This document shows positions 17,721 through 27,346 of a stretch of DNA of 64,000 bases, in pieces. A program made the position numbers and the translations under genes. The DNA lies in contig BMAT01004631.1 of assembly GCA_019649035.1 (NCBI GenBank), positions 68,172 to 132,171 of the forward strand, read 5' to 3'. The notes below the pieces were generated by a model. That model was not told the origin of the DNA. It was given only the letters and a program-made list of their open reading frames with translations, and searched no databases. This DNA is from Elysia marginata. Lineage: Eukaryota; Mollusca; Gastropoda; Plakobranchidae. Position 1 is the first letter of the stretch; every line of letters starts with the position of its first letter.

Positions 17721-19427
17721 ATGAATTATTTATTAAAAATAATCATTCTGCTTTTTTTCCTGCCCCATTTAGTCTTTGCACAAGATGGTTTTTTGAGACC
17801 CTCCATTTCCATTATAGAGTTGGTATTTCCCAATAAAGATGCTGTCTTAAAACAGTCTAGTATAAATATTCCAAAACAATTTGATATAAATAATATTAAT
17901 ACTAAAATAATTAAACTAAAGCCAACAGATTCTCTTTATATTTCTAATGATGGACAATACAATTACTATAAAGAGAGTTTATATGCTTATAAAAACAGAA
18001 ATATTGGAGGACAGGTTTTACTCAGTTTACTCCCGATAAAAAATGATCAGTTCTCAAATGAAGTACTTAAAAAAAGAGGCTTGTACACTGCTACAGATTC
18101 GCAAGTGAACGCCTTAAAAGGTACATTTAACGAGCGTTTTACAAATATTGCAGACAACTTTGGCGACTTGGGAATAAGGCAATTAGACAATATTTATGTA
18201 ATGCTCGTTAATGTCTCCAATTTTCTAATAAAAACTACCTCCTCCGATGGGAAATATTCTGCAAGGGGGGATTTGAGTTTTTCTATAATAAAGGTGAGAA
18301 ATGGGCTTGAAGCTATTTATAAATTTTCTAAAACGCCCAAAGCCTTGACAACTGATAATTGGGCAGGGGAGGTGATCTATCACAATCCCAGTGTGTACAA
18401 AGTAGTAGCGACAGGCGAAAGTTATTCTCAAGCAAAACAAGGTTTTACACAAAATGCATTGAGCTACTGTTTCTTTAAATCACTCAGAAAGGTGAAAAAT
18501 TTCCAGCCCAAGGCGACGGTTACCAAGAAAAAAGGAGTCCATATGATGGCAAATTTGGGCACAAAAGAGAACCTTTCTATTGACAATAGGTTTTTTGTCT
18601 ATGAAAATGTTGAGAAGATAAATAAGAAAAGTGGTAAAAAAGAATTGGTACTGAGAAAAATGGCTACTATCAGAGCGAGACAAATAGCGGATAATGAAGG
18701 CGTATCAACAGGGGATAGCGACCCTTCGGTCTTTTATAAAATAGCCGGTAAAAAGGTAGAAGAGGGCATGCTTATGGTACAAAGAGAAGATATAGGCGTA
18801 GGCATATCTCTGGGGTATGGGAATATGAATTCTTTTAGGTTAGACTCCAGAATAAAGGGGATTTTCCCAGGATTTAAAGTTTTTTTTTCAGTTCTAAATT
18901 TAAATTTTTCTGAAAAAATGCTTTACAATAAATTAGCCCTAAAAAGCGTACTTCGTATTCAAAAAGGGGAGGTGCTAACCCCAAAATGGGTTACCGTTAA
19001 TGTAGAATCAGGAGTTGAGTGGGCATATATCTTAAATAGTAGGTTTGAGATACTTCCATTTATGGCTCTGGGCCTGTCGGTTCTAAATCCCATCGGGGGC
19101 TTTTTTAAGACTAACGACTATTCGTTGTCGGGGGGGTGGGGCGGTGAGACCTTATTAACTTGGGATAACGATAACGAAAAACCATTTTTCACGAGTTGTT
19201 TTGTAAATATTGGTGGAAGGCTTAAATTCAATTTATCCGGTAGTCTGTCTGTCTTAGGCTCTGGGGGGTATGCATTGTCTGTTTTTTCGAAATACGAAGA
19301 TTTCAAATATAAAAGGGGAATCAGTGGAGGGACTATTAGTAAATATAAAGCAAGAGAGATACTGCAAAACAACCCTGCTCAGTTCTCTGATTTTGTATGG
19401 GATATTACTATGAGATACGAATTCTGA
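17721..19427 (+). CDS. Hypothetical secreted or outer-membrane protein
   Basis: This 568-residue protein is not recognised. A clear signal peptide (LLKIIILLFFLPHLVFAQ, residues 4-21) ends at AQ, as is common in Bacteroidota. The middle holds a segment resembling a stress-type beta domain (KKGVHMMANLGTKENLSIDN, FFVYENVEKINKKSGKKELV). The last 200 residues alternate hydrophobic and polar residues with many glycines and aromatics and end in DITMRYEF, with a terminal phenylalanine, as in outer-membrane beta barrels. I infer an outer-membrane protein with a periplasmic N-terminal part. It precedes a SUI1-like gene by 32 bases, which gives no functional hint. Confidence 0.75.
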   Translation: MNYLLKIIILLFFLPHLVFAQDGFLRPSISIIELVFPNKDAVLKQSSINIPKQFDINNINTKIIKLKPTDSLYISNDGQYNYYKESLYAYKNRNIGGQVLLSLLPIKNDQFSNEVLKKRGLYTATDSQVNALKGTFNERFTNIADNFGDLGIRQLDNIYVMLVNVSNFLIKTTSSDGKYSARGDLSFSIIKVRNGLEAIYKFSKTPKALTTDNWAGEVIYHNPSVYKVVATGESYSQAKQGFTQNALSYCFFKSLRKVKNFQPKATVTKKKGVHMMANLGTKENLSIDNRFFVYENVEKINKKSGKKELVLRKMATIRARQIADNEGVSTGDSDPSVFYKIAGKKVEEGMLMVQREDIGVGISLGYGNMNSFRLDSRIKGIFPGFKVFFSVLNLNFSEKMLYNKLALKSVLRIQKGEVLTPKWVTVNVESGVEWAYILNSRFEILPFMALGLSVLNPIGGFFKTNDYSLSGGWGGETLLTWDNDNEKPFFTSCFVNIGGRLKFNLSGSLSVLGSGGYALSVFSKYEDFKYKRGISGGTISKYKAREILQNNPAQFSDFVWDITMRYEF

Positions 19428-19459
19428 ATACGAAAGCTTTTTTTGTGAAAACCTAGAAA

Positions 19460-19807
19460 ATGACTAAAAATAAACTCAATGACCTCAGTAAATTAGGAGG
19501 TTTGTGTTATTCAACAGAAGGCGATTTACCTCTAAACAATGATGGTAATTTTGAAGAAAACAGCTATAAAGACCCCCTAGAAGCCCATTTTAGTAAAAAG
19601 GGGAGAGCAGGCAAGGTTGTTACCATTATAAAAGGATTTAAAATACAAGAAGTTGCCATAAAAGAAATAGCAAAAGAGCTAAAAGCAAAGTGTGGTGTCG
19701 GTGGATCAGTCAAAGGGAACGAAGTGATCATTCAAGGTAATTACCGAGATAAGATCATAAAAATACTTCAACAAAAGGGCTTTAAAATCAAAAGGGTAGG
19801 GGGATAA
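19460..19807 (+). CDS. SUI1/eIF1-like translation factor (YciH family)
   Basis: This 115-residue protein has a SUI1 domain over about residues 40-113: KVVTIIKGFKIQEVAIKEIA, ELKAKCGVGGSVKGNEVIIQ and GNYRDKIIKILQQKGFKIKR. The GVGGSVK loop is the hallmark of eIF1/YciH proteins, which can influence start-codon selection on the ribosome. The N-terminal 35 residues are polar and probably flexible. It converges on the thioesterase gene with a 13-base spacer. Confidence 0.92.
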   Translation: MTKNKLNDLSKLGGLCYSTEGDLPLNNDGNFEENSYKDPLEAHFSKKGRAGKVVTIIKGFKIQEVAIKEIAKELKAKCGVGGSVKGNEVIIQGNYRDKIIKILQQKGFKIKRVGG

Positions 19808-19820
19808 TAAAGCAATTTAT

Positions 19821-20216
19821 TTAACTTAGTTTTTCCATTAAATATTGAGGGCATCTTGTAGGTTTCATAAGTGTTTTATCTAAAAATACTAGAGTCGTAT
19901 CTGCAGTAGTAATTAGTTCCTCAGATTCATTGTACATTTTGTATTGAAATTCTATTTTGGAAGTGGGCATTTTGGCGAGTTTGGTATTTAAAACTAGGAC
20001 TTCATCATACATAGCGGGCTTTATGTATTTGGTGAAATGAGTCACTACGGGGAGCAAGACGCCCGTATCCTCCATTTTTTTGTAGGACAACCCAATATGC
20101 CTTAGCCATTCTACTCTCCCAACTTCAAAATATTGTGCATAATTTCCATAGTACACAAAGCCCATACGGTCTGTTTCTGCATAACGAACTCTAAATTCGG
20201 TAAAATGTTCAAACAT
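19821..20216 (-). CDS. Acyl-CoA thioesterase, 4-hydroxybenzoyl-CoA thioesterase (YbgC) type
   Basis: This is a 131-residue single hot-dog-fold thioesterase. The catalytic aspartate is in RVRYAETDRMGFVYYGNYAQ (about residue 16), and YFEVGRVEWLRHIGLSYKKM follows, as in YbgC-like enzymes. The substrate is probably a short or medium acyl-CoA but is not shown by sequence. It is divergent from dnaA across 143 bases. No Tol-Pal genes are adjacent, so a ybgC symbol is not given. Confidence 0.9.
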   Translation of the reverse strand: MFEHFTEFRVRYAETDRMGFVYYGNYAQYFEVGRVEWLRHIGLSYKKMEDTGVLLPVVTHFTKYIKPAMYDEVLVLNTKLAKMPTSKIEFQYKMYNESEELITTADTTLVFLDKTLMKPTRCPQYLMEKLS

Positions 20217-20274
20217 AGATATTAAATAATAAGGAGGTTATTTTAACCCAAAAAAACTAAAAAAACAATAGTCC

Positions 20275-20290
20275 TTTTTTTTTTTTTTTT
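20275..20290. repeat. Sixteen-base T homopolymer upstream of dnaA
   Basis: A run of 16 T (read on the plus strand) sits midway between the divergent thioesterase and dnaA genes, about 70 bases before the dnaA start. It could act as an upstream promoter element or slip in length; no DnaA box was found beside it. Confidence 0.6.
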
Positions 20291-20359
20291 CAAAATTAAG
20301 CATGAGATTTGCTATCCATTTTACTAAAAATTGGAGGTAAATTTTAATATCATATTTTA

Positions 20360-21775
20360 ATGGTTAATGCTCAGAAGGTTTGGGATGGTTGTCTAAAGTT
20401 CATAGGGGACAATGTTTCTGAGCAGGTTTTTAAAACTTGGTTTATCCCCATAAAAGTTCTCGAGATTCAGAACAACACACTAAAAATACAAGTTCCCAGT
20501 AAATTTTTCTACGAATGGTTGGAGGAACACTATATAAAGTTGCTAAAGTCTGCTCTAAATAGAGAACTGGGACCAGGCTTTAAGTTGGTGTACTCTATAA
20601 AAATGGAGCATATACCCAATGGGAAATCTCCATTTTCTGAGACCATCCCTAGTGGTGGTAGCACTTCAATAGCCCCACAGGAGTTGGCAGGTATTAAGGA
20701 ATCTGAATTGAGAAATCCTTTTATAAACTCATCTTCGCAAAGACTAGTAATAGAGCCTCAACTAAACCTATCACATACTTTTGAGAGTTTTTTGGAAGGT
20801 AAGTCTAATAGGACAGCGAGGTCTGTCGGTATGGAGGTCTCTAAAAAACCGGGGGGGACATCCTTTAATCCGTTATTTATATTTGGAAATGTGGGACTTG
20901 GAAAAACACACCTTGCAAACGCAATAGGTCTAGAGGCTAAGGAGAGGTATCCAGATAAAGTTGTATTATATGTCTCTTCCGATAAGTTCACGCAACAGTA
21001 TGGGGAAGCTATTCTAAGGAAAAGTAGAAATAGCTTTATCCATTTCTATCAAATGATAGATGTATTAATAGTAGATGACATTCAATTACTATCTGGTAAA
21101 TCTGGTACACAAGATGTTTTCTTTCACATATACAACCATTTACATCAACACGGAAAGCAAGTAGTTTTTACATCAGACAAGCCTCCTGTAGAACTTCAAG
21201 ACATCGAGTCTCGGCTGTTGTCTAGATTCAAATGGGGCGTTGCTACGGAGTTGGAGCCTCCTGATTTTAATATGCGCGTGAGCATCCTAAAAAATAAACT
21301 TTACAGGGATGGTCTAGAAATAGATAGCACGGTATTGGAGTACATCGCTGAAAATGTAAAAAGTAGTATTCGGGAGTTGGAGGGTGTAGCCCTCTCACTA
21401 GTTGCAAAATCTTCTTTCCAAAACAAAGATATTGATATGGATTTGGTGAGAAAAACCGTAGCGAATTATGTGAAAAATTCAAAAAGAGAAATCACAGTAG
21501 ACCTTATTAAGACTACTGTCGCTGACCATTTTGGTCTGAATATAGCAGATATTCTCTCTAAGTCTAGAAAAAGAGACATCGCTCAAGCACGTCAAATAGC
21601 AATGTACTTTGCTAAGAAAATGACTAAGAAGTCTCTGGTCTCCATTGGTCAGGAAGTAGGGAAGAGGGACCACGCCACTGTACTCCATGCCTGCAAAACT
21701 GTCATCAACCTCTGTGAGACAGACAGGCAATTTAAAAGAGACACAGACGCTATAAAAAATAAACTGACAAAGTAA
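20360..21775 (+). CDS. dnaA: Chromosomal replication initiator DnaA
   Basis: DnaA binds and opens the replication origin. The 471 residues have all four domains. Domain I is at about 1-85 (VWDGCLKFIGDNVSEQVFKT), with a flexible linker at about 86-130. The AAA+ domain is at about 135-345 with Walker A (GNVGLGKTH), Walker B (VLIVDDIQLLSGK) and the arginine-finger region SRLLSRFKWG. The DNA-binding domain IV at the C-terminus has the DnaA signature DIAQARQIAMYFAKKMTKKS and KRDHATVLHACKTV. The start is ATG, preceded by TTGGAGGTAA about 25 bases away. The usual flavobacterial neighbour downstream, an LMW tyrosine phosphatase, is present only as a relic. Confidence 0.97.
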   Translation: MVNAQKVWDGCLKFIGDNVSEQVFKTWFIPIKVLEIQNNTLKIQVPSKFFYEWLEEHYIKLLKSALNRELGPGFKLVYSIKMEHIPNGKSPFSETIPSGGSTSIAPQELAGIKESELRNPFINSSSQRLVIEPQLNLSHTFESFLEGKSNRTARSVGMEVSKKPGGTSFNPLFIFGNVGLGKTHLANAIGLEAKERYPDKVVLYVSSDKFTQQYGEAILRKSRNSFIHFYQMIDVLIVDDIQLLSGKSGTQDVFFHIYNHLHQHGKQVVFTSDKPPVELQDIESRLLSRFKWGVATELEPPDFNMRVSILKNKLYRDGLEIDSTVLEYIAENVKSSIRELEGVALSLVAKSSFQNKDIDMDLVRKTVANYVKNSKREITVDLIKTTVADHFGLNIADILSKSRKRDIAQARQIAMYFAKKMTKKSLVSIGQEVGKRDHATVLHACKTVINLCETDRQFKRDTDAIKNKLTK

Positions 21776-21786
21776 CTTCCTTGAGT

Positions 21787-22188
21787 ATGATTCCCAAGAC
21801 TAAGATATTGGTGGTTTGTCTTGGTAATATATGTAGGTCGCCCTTAGCAGAAGGTATATTAAAGTCTAAACTAGGTGGTAATGAGGAGGCAAGAAGAGAC
21901 CACGGAATAGATATTTCTAACCAAAAAGCAAGGGTATTTACAAGCAATGACTTTAAGGATTTTGAATATATCTATGACTATGGACAGTTCTAACTTTTTT
22001 CATATTCTACAATTAGCTAAAATAGATAGTGATAGAAATAAAGTAAACTTAATTTTAGACAAGCTAGAAGAAATTGAAACAAATGAAGTGCCCAGATCCT
22101 TATCATGGTGGTAAAAGAGGGCTTTAGAAAGGTTTATGATATGTTAGAACGAGCCTGTGAAGTTATAAATGGCAAACTCAAAAAATAA
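21787..22188 (+). pseudogene. Low-molecular-weight protein tyrosine phosphatase, decayed
   Basis: The start of the gene is clear: ILVVCLGNICRSPLAEGILK holds the C-x5-R-S phosphatase loop. The following region is out of order. About 25 codons that normally follow (including the DSAGT motif) are missing, and HGIDISNQKARVFTSNDF comes next. The rest is recognisable only by changing frame: MDSSNFFHILQLAKIDSDRN and LILDKLEEIETNEVP in one frame, a PDPYHGGKRG segment in another, then GFRKVYDMLERACEVINGKL in a third, ending at a stop at 22186-22188. At least three changes therefore separate it from a working gene. Domain order and the C-terminal PDPYxGG motif identify the family firmly. It is a host gene relic, not a fragment of a mobile element. 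Confidence 0.85.
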
Positions 22189-22292
22189 AAATTTTATGAA
22201 AGGAGTAGAGCAGATAATACAAAAAAGGAATAGAATTAAAGGAAGAACCAAATCTCTATTTTACATAATGTAAATTATCGATTATTTATAAA

Positions 22293-24794
22293 CTATTTTT
22301 TATTTCCCTGAATTAAACCACTCTTAACGCGCTTTATTTTTCCTTTTGCTACCTGATTTCCAAGCGCACTAATTCCCTTTACGGTGATAAATTCTTCCAA
22401 AATTATTTTTCTATTAGGCTTAGCCGTTTTATTTCTCGGTTTTATGTATTCTATTTCTACCACAGGGCTTTTTTCGGTGGATATCCATTCCAAATTAGAG
22501 TCATGATGAGCAGTGATTATTTTTTCTTCCTTTTCTAATTTTTCTATAAGAAATCGCTTGGCAAAGCACTGCTTTTTATTTCCGTCATAGTAAATGGCTG
22601 ATATTATTTTTTCAGGATTCCACTTTTCTACTACCACAGCGTCTTTTTCTATAAATGTCGTAAATTCTGGAAGTACTGTCCTTAATATTCCTGATTTGGA
22701 GATGATAAGCACTCTATCTTTTTCAGAAAATTTCCCTAAAAGTACTCCCCTTTTCTGATTATTTAGTCTTTGTGTAGTTTTATCATACCAAAAAGACCTT
22801 TCTATTGTCTCAACCTTTCGCTTTTCCTTTACAGTAATTTTTTTGATAGGGTATTTAGAAAATAGATTCCCCCTCACTTGTCGCCCTTTGATATCTATTT
22901 GGGAAAAATCTACATCCCAGTTGACATTTTTCACCTTCCCCGTTTGTCGTAAATACACACTGACTACTTCTGTCTCCCTATTAGGATTGGCAGAAAAATA
23001 AAGTACTTTGGAATTAGCCCCCCCTTGGGTTAAGTCATACTCTTTATCTCGTGTGATACCCGATACAAAGAATCGTTTGATATAACTCCTACCTCCCTTA
23101 CCACCTTCGTAAATCATATTGTAAGTGGTCTGTCTATCTCCCTTTTTGAAAATATCTATGTGGATTATATCCTTGCAAATAAATTGCTTGTCGGTTATTT
23201 TTGATACCATCATTTTCCCTGATTGGGTGAAGGTGATAATGTTGTCTATATCGCTACAATTACAAACGAACTCATCTTTTTTGAGTGCTGTTCCCACAAA
23301 TCCTTCTTTTCTATTGACAAATAGTTTGGCGTTTTTCATCACGACCTTTGTAGCTTCTATATCGTCAAAAACAATTATTTTGGTTGCCCTTTTTTTGTCT
23401 TTTCCATATTTTTTCTTGAGTTCATTAAAGTATGCTATAGCGAAGTCTATAAGGTTTTTGAGGTGATACTCTATCTGTTGCATTTCCTCCTCTACAGACT
23501 CTATCTTTTGGTTGGCTTTATTAGCATCAAACTTTGATATTCTCTTGATTTTTATCTCCGTCAATTTTATAATATCTTCTTCTGTAACGGCTCTTTTCAG
23601 TTTTTTTATGTGAGGTTTTAAGCCTTCATCAATCGCATTTATAACCCCTTGCCAAGAGTCCTGATTTTCTATATCTCTATAGATTCTATGCGCTATAAAA
23701 ATTCGCTCTAATGATAAAAAATGCCACTGTTGTTCTAGTTCTTCTAGTTGAATTTCTAACTCTCTTTTTAGCAGTTCAACCGTATGGTCTGTAGACTTTT
23801 TTAGCACCTCCGAAACACCTATAAAAAGGGGCTTATTATCCTCTATAACACACCCCAGAGGAGAAATATTAACTTCACAAGAGGTAAATGCATACAAGGC
23901 TGCTATGGTCTTATCAGGGGATACCCCAGAAGGCAAATGCACTAATATTTCCACTTCAGCTGAGGTATTGTCCTCTATCTTATTGATTTTTATCTTTCCC
24001 TTGTCGTTGGCCTTTAGTATAGAGTCTATCAGTGTAGAGGTATTTGTAGAAAAGGGGATTTCTTTAATGACAAGGGTTTTCCTGTCTAAAATTTCTATTT
24101 TGGCTCTCACACGGACACGCCCTCCCCTTTTCCCATCATTATACTGGCTGACATCTAAAATACCTCCGGTGAGGAAATCTGGATATAGATCAAATGATTT
24201 CCCTTTTAGGTGTTTTACAGAAGCGTCTATCAGTTCATTAAAGTTATGAGGTAATATTTTTGTAGAGAGCCCCACAGCAATCCCCTCAGCACCTTGTACC
24301 AAAAGCAATGGAAATTTAATGGGCAAATTTATAGGTTCTTTTTTGCGTCCATCATAGCTGAGTTGCCAATGCGTTACTTTTGGACTAAAAACCACATCAC
24401 TTGCAAATTTAGAGAGCCTTGCTTCAATGTATCTAGAGGCCGCTGCGCTGTCACCGGTAAAGATATTACCCCAGTTCCCCTGCATATCTATCAGCAGTTC
24501 TTTTTGTCCCATTTGCGTCATGGCATCGGCAATGCTTACATCTCCATGGGGGTGGTACTGCATTGTATGCCCAACGATATTAGCTACCTTATTGTAACGC
24601 CCATCGTCTAGCTCTTTCATAGCATGGAGTATACGCCTTTGTACTGGCTTTAGACCATCTGCAATAGCTGGAATAGCACGCTCTAAAATAACATAAGAGG
24701 CGTAATCTAAAAACCAATTTTGGTACATGCCCCCGACTTTGGTGATAGAGCCATTGGAACCGTCGTGTGACTCTAATAAAAATTTATTTTCCAT
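22293..24794 (-). CDS. parC: DNA topoisomerase IV subunit A
   Basis: This is the DNA-cleaving subunit of a type IIA topoisomerase, 833 residues. The N-terminal cleavage domain shows DYASYVILERAIPAIADGLK and RRILHAMKEL, and the catalytic tyrosine is in AASRYIEARLSKFA (about residue 118). The C-terminal half has beta-propeller-like repeats of varied length, with little of the GyrA box, which favours ParC over GyrA. The partner gene lies directly upstream with a 3-base spacer. It converges on the phosphatase relic. Confidence 0.92.
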   Translation of the reverse strand: MENKFLLESHDGSNGSITKVGGMYQNWFLDYASYVILERAIPAIADGLKPVQRRILHAMKELDDGRYNKVANIVGHTMQYHPHGDVSIADAMTQMGQKELLIDMQGNWGNIFTGDSAAASRYIEARLSKFASDVVFSPKVTHWQLSYDGRKKEPINLPIKFPLLLVQGAEGIAVGLSTKILPHNFNELIDASVKHLKGKSFDLYPDFLTGGILDVSQYNDGKRGGRVRVRAKIEILDRKTLVIKEIPFSTNTSTLIDSILKANDKGKIKINKIEDNTSAEVEILVHLPSGVSPDKTIAALYAFTSCEVNISPLGCVIEDNKPLFIGVSEVLKKSTDHTVELLKRELEIQLEELEQQWHFLSLERIFIAHRIYRDIENQDSWQGVINAIDEGLKPHIKKLKRAVTEEDIIKLTEIKIKRISKFDANKANQKIESVEEEMQQIEYHLKNLIDFAIAYFNELKKKYGKDKKRATKIIVFDDIEATKVVMKNAKLFVNRKEGFVGTALKKDEFVCNCSDIDNIITFTQSGKMMVSKITDKQFICKDIIHIDIFKKGDRQTTYNMIYEGGKGGRSYIKRFFVSGITRDKEYDLTQGGANSKVLYFSANPNRETEVVSVYLRQTGKVKNVNWDVDFSQIDIKGRQVRGNLFSKYPIKKITVKEKRKVETIERSFWYDKTTQRLNNQKRGVLLGKFSEKDRVLIISKSGILRTVLPEFTTFIEKDAVVVEKWNPEKIISAIYYDGNKKQCFAKRFLIEKLEKEEKIITAHHDSNLEWISTEKSPVVEIEYIKPRNKTAKPNRKIILEEFITVKGISALGNQVAKGKIKRVKSGLIQGNKK

Positions 24795-24797
24795 AGA

Positions 24798-26663
24798 TTA
24801 ATTCATCAACTCCTCAGCGGTATCCAACTCTACCTTTAAGTTATTGATAATAAACTGTTGGCGTTCAACTGTATTTTTACCCATATAAAATTCTAATATT
24901 TGTTCAATGCTTGTTGCCTTGTCCATCATCACGGGGTCTAAACGAATATCCTCCCCAATAAAGTGCTTGAACTCATCGGGGGAAATTTCTCCAAGCCCTT
25001 TAAATCTAGTTATTTCAGGGGAAGTGCCCATTTTTTTTATGGCCTCCCTGCGTTCATCATCAGAATAGCAGTAGATAGTTTCCTTTTTGTTTCTAACCCT
25101 AAACAAAGGCGTTTGTAATACATAGAGATGCCCCTCCTTGATTAGCTCTGGGAAAAAGTTTAAAAAAAAGGTGATGATAAGCAGACGTATGTGCATCCCA
25201 TCTACATCGGCATCAGTTGCGATAACAATGTTGTTATATCTGAGGTTGTCAAATGAATCTTCAATATTTAAAGCAGATTGTAGCAAGTTAAATTCTTCAT
25301 TTTCATAAACAATCTTTTTGCTCATATTATAAGTATTCAAGGGCTTACCTCTCAAACTAAATACGGCTTGGGTATTGACATCTCTGGACTTGGTGATAGA
25401 GCCACTTGCAGAATCTCCCTCGGTTATAAAAAGAGTAGTCTCCAATGCTCTATTATGTCTTGTATCGGTCAAATGTACGCGACAGTCTCTCAATTTTTTG
25501 TTGTGAAGATTTGCCTTTTTTGCCCTTTCCTTTGCCAATTTTCGTATTCCTGAAAGTTCTTTTCGCTCTTTCTCTGCCATCAATATTTTTTGCCTAATGG
25601 CCTGTGCTAATTCGGTGTTTTTGTGTAAGTAATTGTCCAAATGTGTCTTGACAAAGTCCATAATGTAAGCCCTTACCGAAGGTAATTTGCCACCCATATC
25701 TGTAGAACCCAGCTTGGTTTTGGTTTGGCTTTCAAAGATAGGTTCCATTACCTTTATTGACACAGCTGATATGATAGATTTTTTGATGTCAGAAGGGTCA
25801 AAATTTTTGTTGAAAAACTCTCGTATAGTTTTCACAAGTGCCTCTTTAAAAGCATTGAGGTGCGTCCCGCCCTGTGTGGTATTTTGGCCGTTTACAAAAG
25901 AGTGATATGTTTCGCTGTACTGCGTTTTACTATGGGTAATAGCCACCTCTATGTCCCCCCCTTTCAAATGGATAATAGGGTATGCCATATCATCCTCATT
26001 ACTGTAATCGAGTAACAAATCTTTCAATCCATTTTCTGAAAAATATGTAGATCCATTAAAGTGAATACTCAAATTAGGATTGAGGTAAACATAGTTTTTG
26101 AGCATTTTCTCTACATATTCTAACCGAAACCGGTAATTCTTAAAAATACTCTGGTCAGGAATGAATGATATTTTAGTACCTTGCTTTTCTTTACAAGCAC
26201 TATCCTCTATGGTGTGCTCCAAATTGCCATTTTTAAAAATAGCCATCTTGGATTTCCCTCCCCTAATTGATAACACCTCAAAAGTTTTAGAAAGTGCATT
26301 GACTGCTTTTGTTCCCACCCCATTGAGTCCAACAGATTTTTTAAATGCTCTTGTATCATACTTCCCTCCGGTATTCATTTTTGATACCACATCTACCAAC
26401 TTCCCAAGGGGGATCCCCCTTCCGTAGTCTCTTATACTTACGCCCCCTTCATCGTCTATATTTACATCTATGTTACTTCCAGCCCCCATAACAAATTCAT
26501 CGATGCTATTGTCTATAATTTCTTTTAGGAGGATATAAATGCCATCATCTGCAGAAGAACCATCGCCCAACTTACCGATATACATACCGGGACGCATACG
26601 AATATGCTCCCTCCAATCTAGGGACTTTATGTGTTCTTCTGTGTATCTCGTAGTATTTGGCAT
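24798..26663 (-). CDS. parE: DNA topoisomerase IV subunit B
   Basis: This is the ATPase subunit of topoisomerase IV. The GHKL ATPase site is seen in [15 protein letters not shown] (about 50-64), DYGRGIPLG and [15 protein letters not shown]. The TOPRIM domain holds [14 protein letters not shown] and [17 protein letters not shown]. The 621 residues counted from the ATG ([20 protein letters not shown]) fit ParE. The frame extends six codons further to a TTG at 26681, but that TTG lies inside a perfect -7 promoter box, so the ATG at 26663 is preferred. parE and parC form a tight operon. Confidence 0.93.
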   Translation of the reverse strand: MPNTTRYTEEHIKSLDWREHIRMRPGMYIGKLGDGSSADDGIYILLKEIIDNSIDEFVMGAGSNIDVNIDDEGGVSIRDYGRGIPLGKLVDVVSKMNTGGKYDTRAFKKSVGLNGVGTKAVNALSKTFEVLSIRGGKSKMAIFKNGNLEHTIEDSACKEKQGTKISFIPDQSIFKNYRFRLEYVEKMLKNYVYLNPNLSIHFNGSTYFSENGLKDLLLDYSNEDDMAYPIIHLKGGDIEVAITHSKTQYSETYHSFVNGQNTTQGGTHLNAFKEALVKTIREFFNKNFDPSDIKKSIISAVSIKVMEPIFESQTKTKLGSTDMGGKLPSVRAYIMDFVKTHLDNYLHKNTELAQAIRQKILMAEKERKELSGIRKLAKERAKKANLHNKKLRDCRVHLTDTRHNRALETTLFITEGDSASGSITKSRDVNTQAVFSLRGKPLNTYNMSKKIVYENEEFNLLQSALNIEDSFDNLRYNNIVIATDADVDGMHIRLLIITFFLNFFPELIKEGHLYVLQTPLFRVRNKKETIYCYSDDERREAIKKMGTSPEITRFKGLGEISPDEFKHFIGEDIRLDPVMMDKATSIEQILEFYMGKNTVERQQFIINNLKVELDTAEELMN

Positions 26664-26678
26664 GCTATTTTGGGAATG

Positions 26679-26686
26679 CAAATATA
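26679..26686 (-). promoter_or_regulatory. -7 box of the parE-parC operon
   Basis: The minus strand reads TATATTTG, matching TAnnTTTG. Transcription would begin near 26672, about 9 bases before the ATG at 26663, which supports that start over the upstream TTG. A -33 TTTG was not found at the expected distance. Confidence 0.5.
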
Positions 26687-27115
26687 TGCTAAGTTCAATT
26701 AGTTAAGATAGTGGTAGTACGAAAAAATTCAACTAGCAGTAAAAAAATAAGGCGAACTAATAGACTACTACACTTTAGTTTTAAATATTTTTGTTTTTTT
26801 ATTCTATTTACTAAATTATTAAACTTTTTTTATTAAAGAAATATTTTGAATAATATTTCTTTACATAAACATCTAGAAAGGATTTTAAAGTGTAATAACA
26901 GCAATTTTCCCAAAGGGCTTTAGCAATAATTTTGATTCAGAAAGGGTTATTTTTAATCTATTTATAAATTAGGTCTGCAAGTTGTCGGGTATTGATACGG
27001 ACACAACGAACTACCTTTTTAATGAAACCGAAAAAAGAAGAATAAAGACCACAGCCTCCTAAAAATGATATTTACAAAAAAGCACCAAATACAGACTTAA
27101 AAAGCCTTGCAGCTT
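26687..27115. other. Noncoding AT-rich spacer with a perfect hairpin
   Basis: No intact gene is seen in these 430 bases. They hold the 12-base inverted repeat listed separately and a short minus-strand frame ending at 26958 (GLYSSFFGFIKKVVRCVRIN). That frame could be a worn C-terminus of a secreted protein but is too short to assign. Confidence 0.5.
26834..26863. repeat. Perfect 12-base inverted repeat
   Basis: TAAAGAAATATT and its exact reverse complement are separated by six bases (TTGAAT). The stem is AT-rich and not followed by a T-run, so it may be a protein-binding palindrome or the end of a lost element as easily as a terminator. Confidence 0.7.
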
Positions 27116-27346
27116 TTATTGTTGCGCAACAAAGTTAACTCCTGAAGGGACCCCACTTTTCCACTTATTTAGATAATCTGTCTCGCTAGGATAGTATATC
27201 GTTTCTAAACTTTCAGGAAATGTGGAAAAAGTCCCTATACCTGTTGGTGGTTGTTGCCCGTAGGCAAGAACCACCTCAGTTAATGGATTTTAACTAAAAG
27301 CGTGATTTCCAATACTCTTTACACTATTAGGAATTACAAGGCTCAT
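27116..27346 (-). pseudogene. BspA-type leucine-rich-repeat surface protein, C-terminal relic
   Basis: The minus strand reads MSLVIPNSVKSIGNHAFS, then a stop codon, then NPLTEVVLAYGQQPP in the same frame, FPESLETIYYPSETDYLNKW and a final stop. The pattern IPNSVKSIGNHAF..NPLTEVVL is one repeat of the LRR_5 (BspA/TpLRR) family, and the tail with a closing tyrosine/tryptophan segment is typical of the last repeat. Only about 75 codons remain, interrupted by one stop and with no start or signal sequence. The upstream end runs straight into the 3' end of the restriction endonuclease gene, sharing about 20 bases with it. I infer that the restriction-modification genes replaced or interrupted the front of this gene. 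Confidence 0.7.

Noticed and set aside
20217-20359. Replication origin next to dnaA
   Set aside because: No DnaA-box-like sequence (TTATNCACA or its complement) and no repeat cluster was found in the spacer; only the T-run is present.
26958-27060. C-terminal piece of a secreted paralogous-domain protein
   Set aside because: The VVRCVRIN string recalls RCVR endings of such proteins, but 35 codons without a start are not enough to support it.
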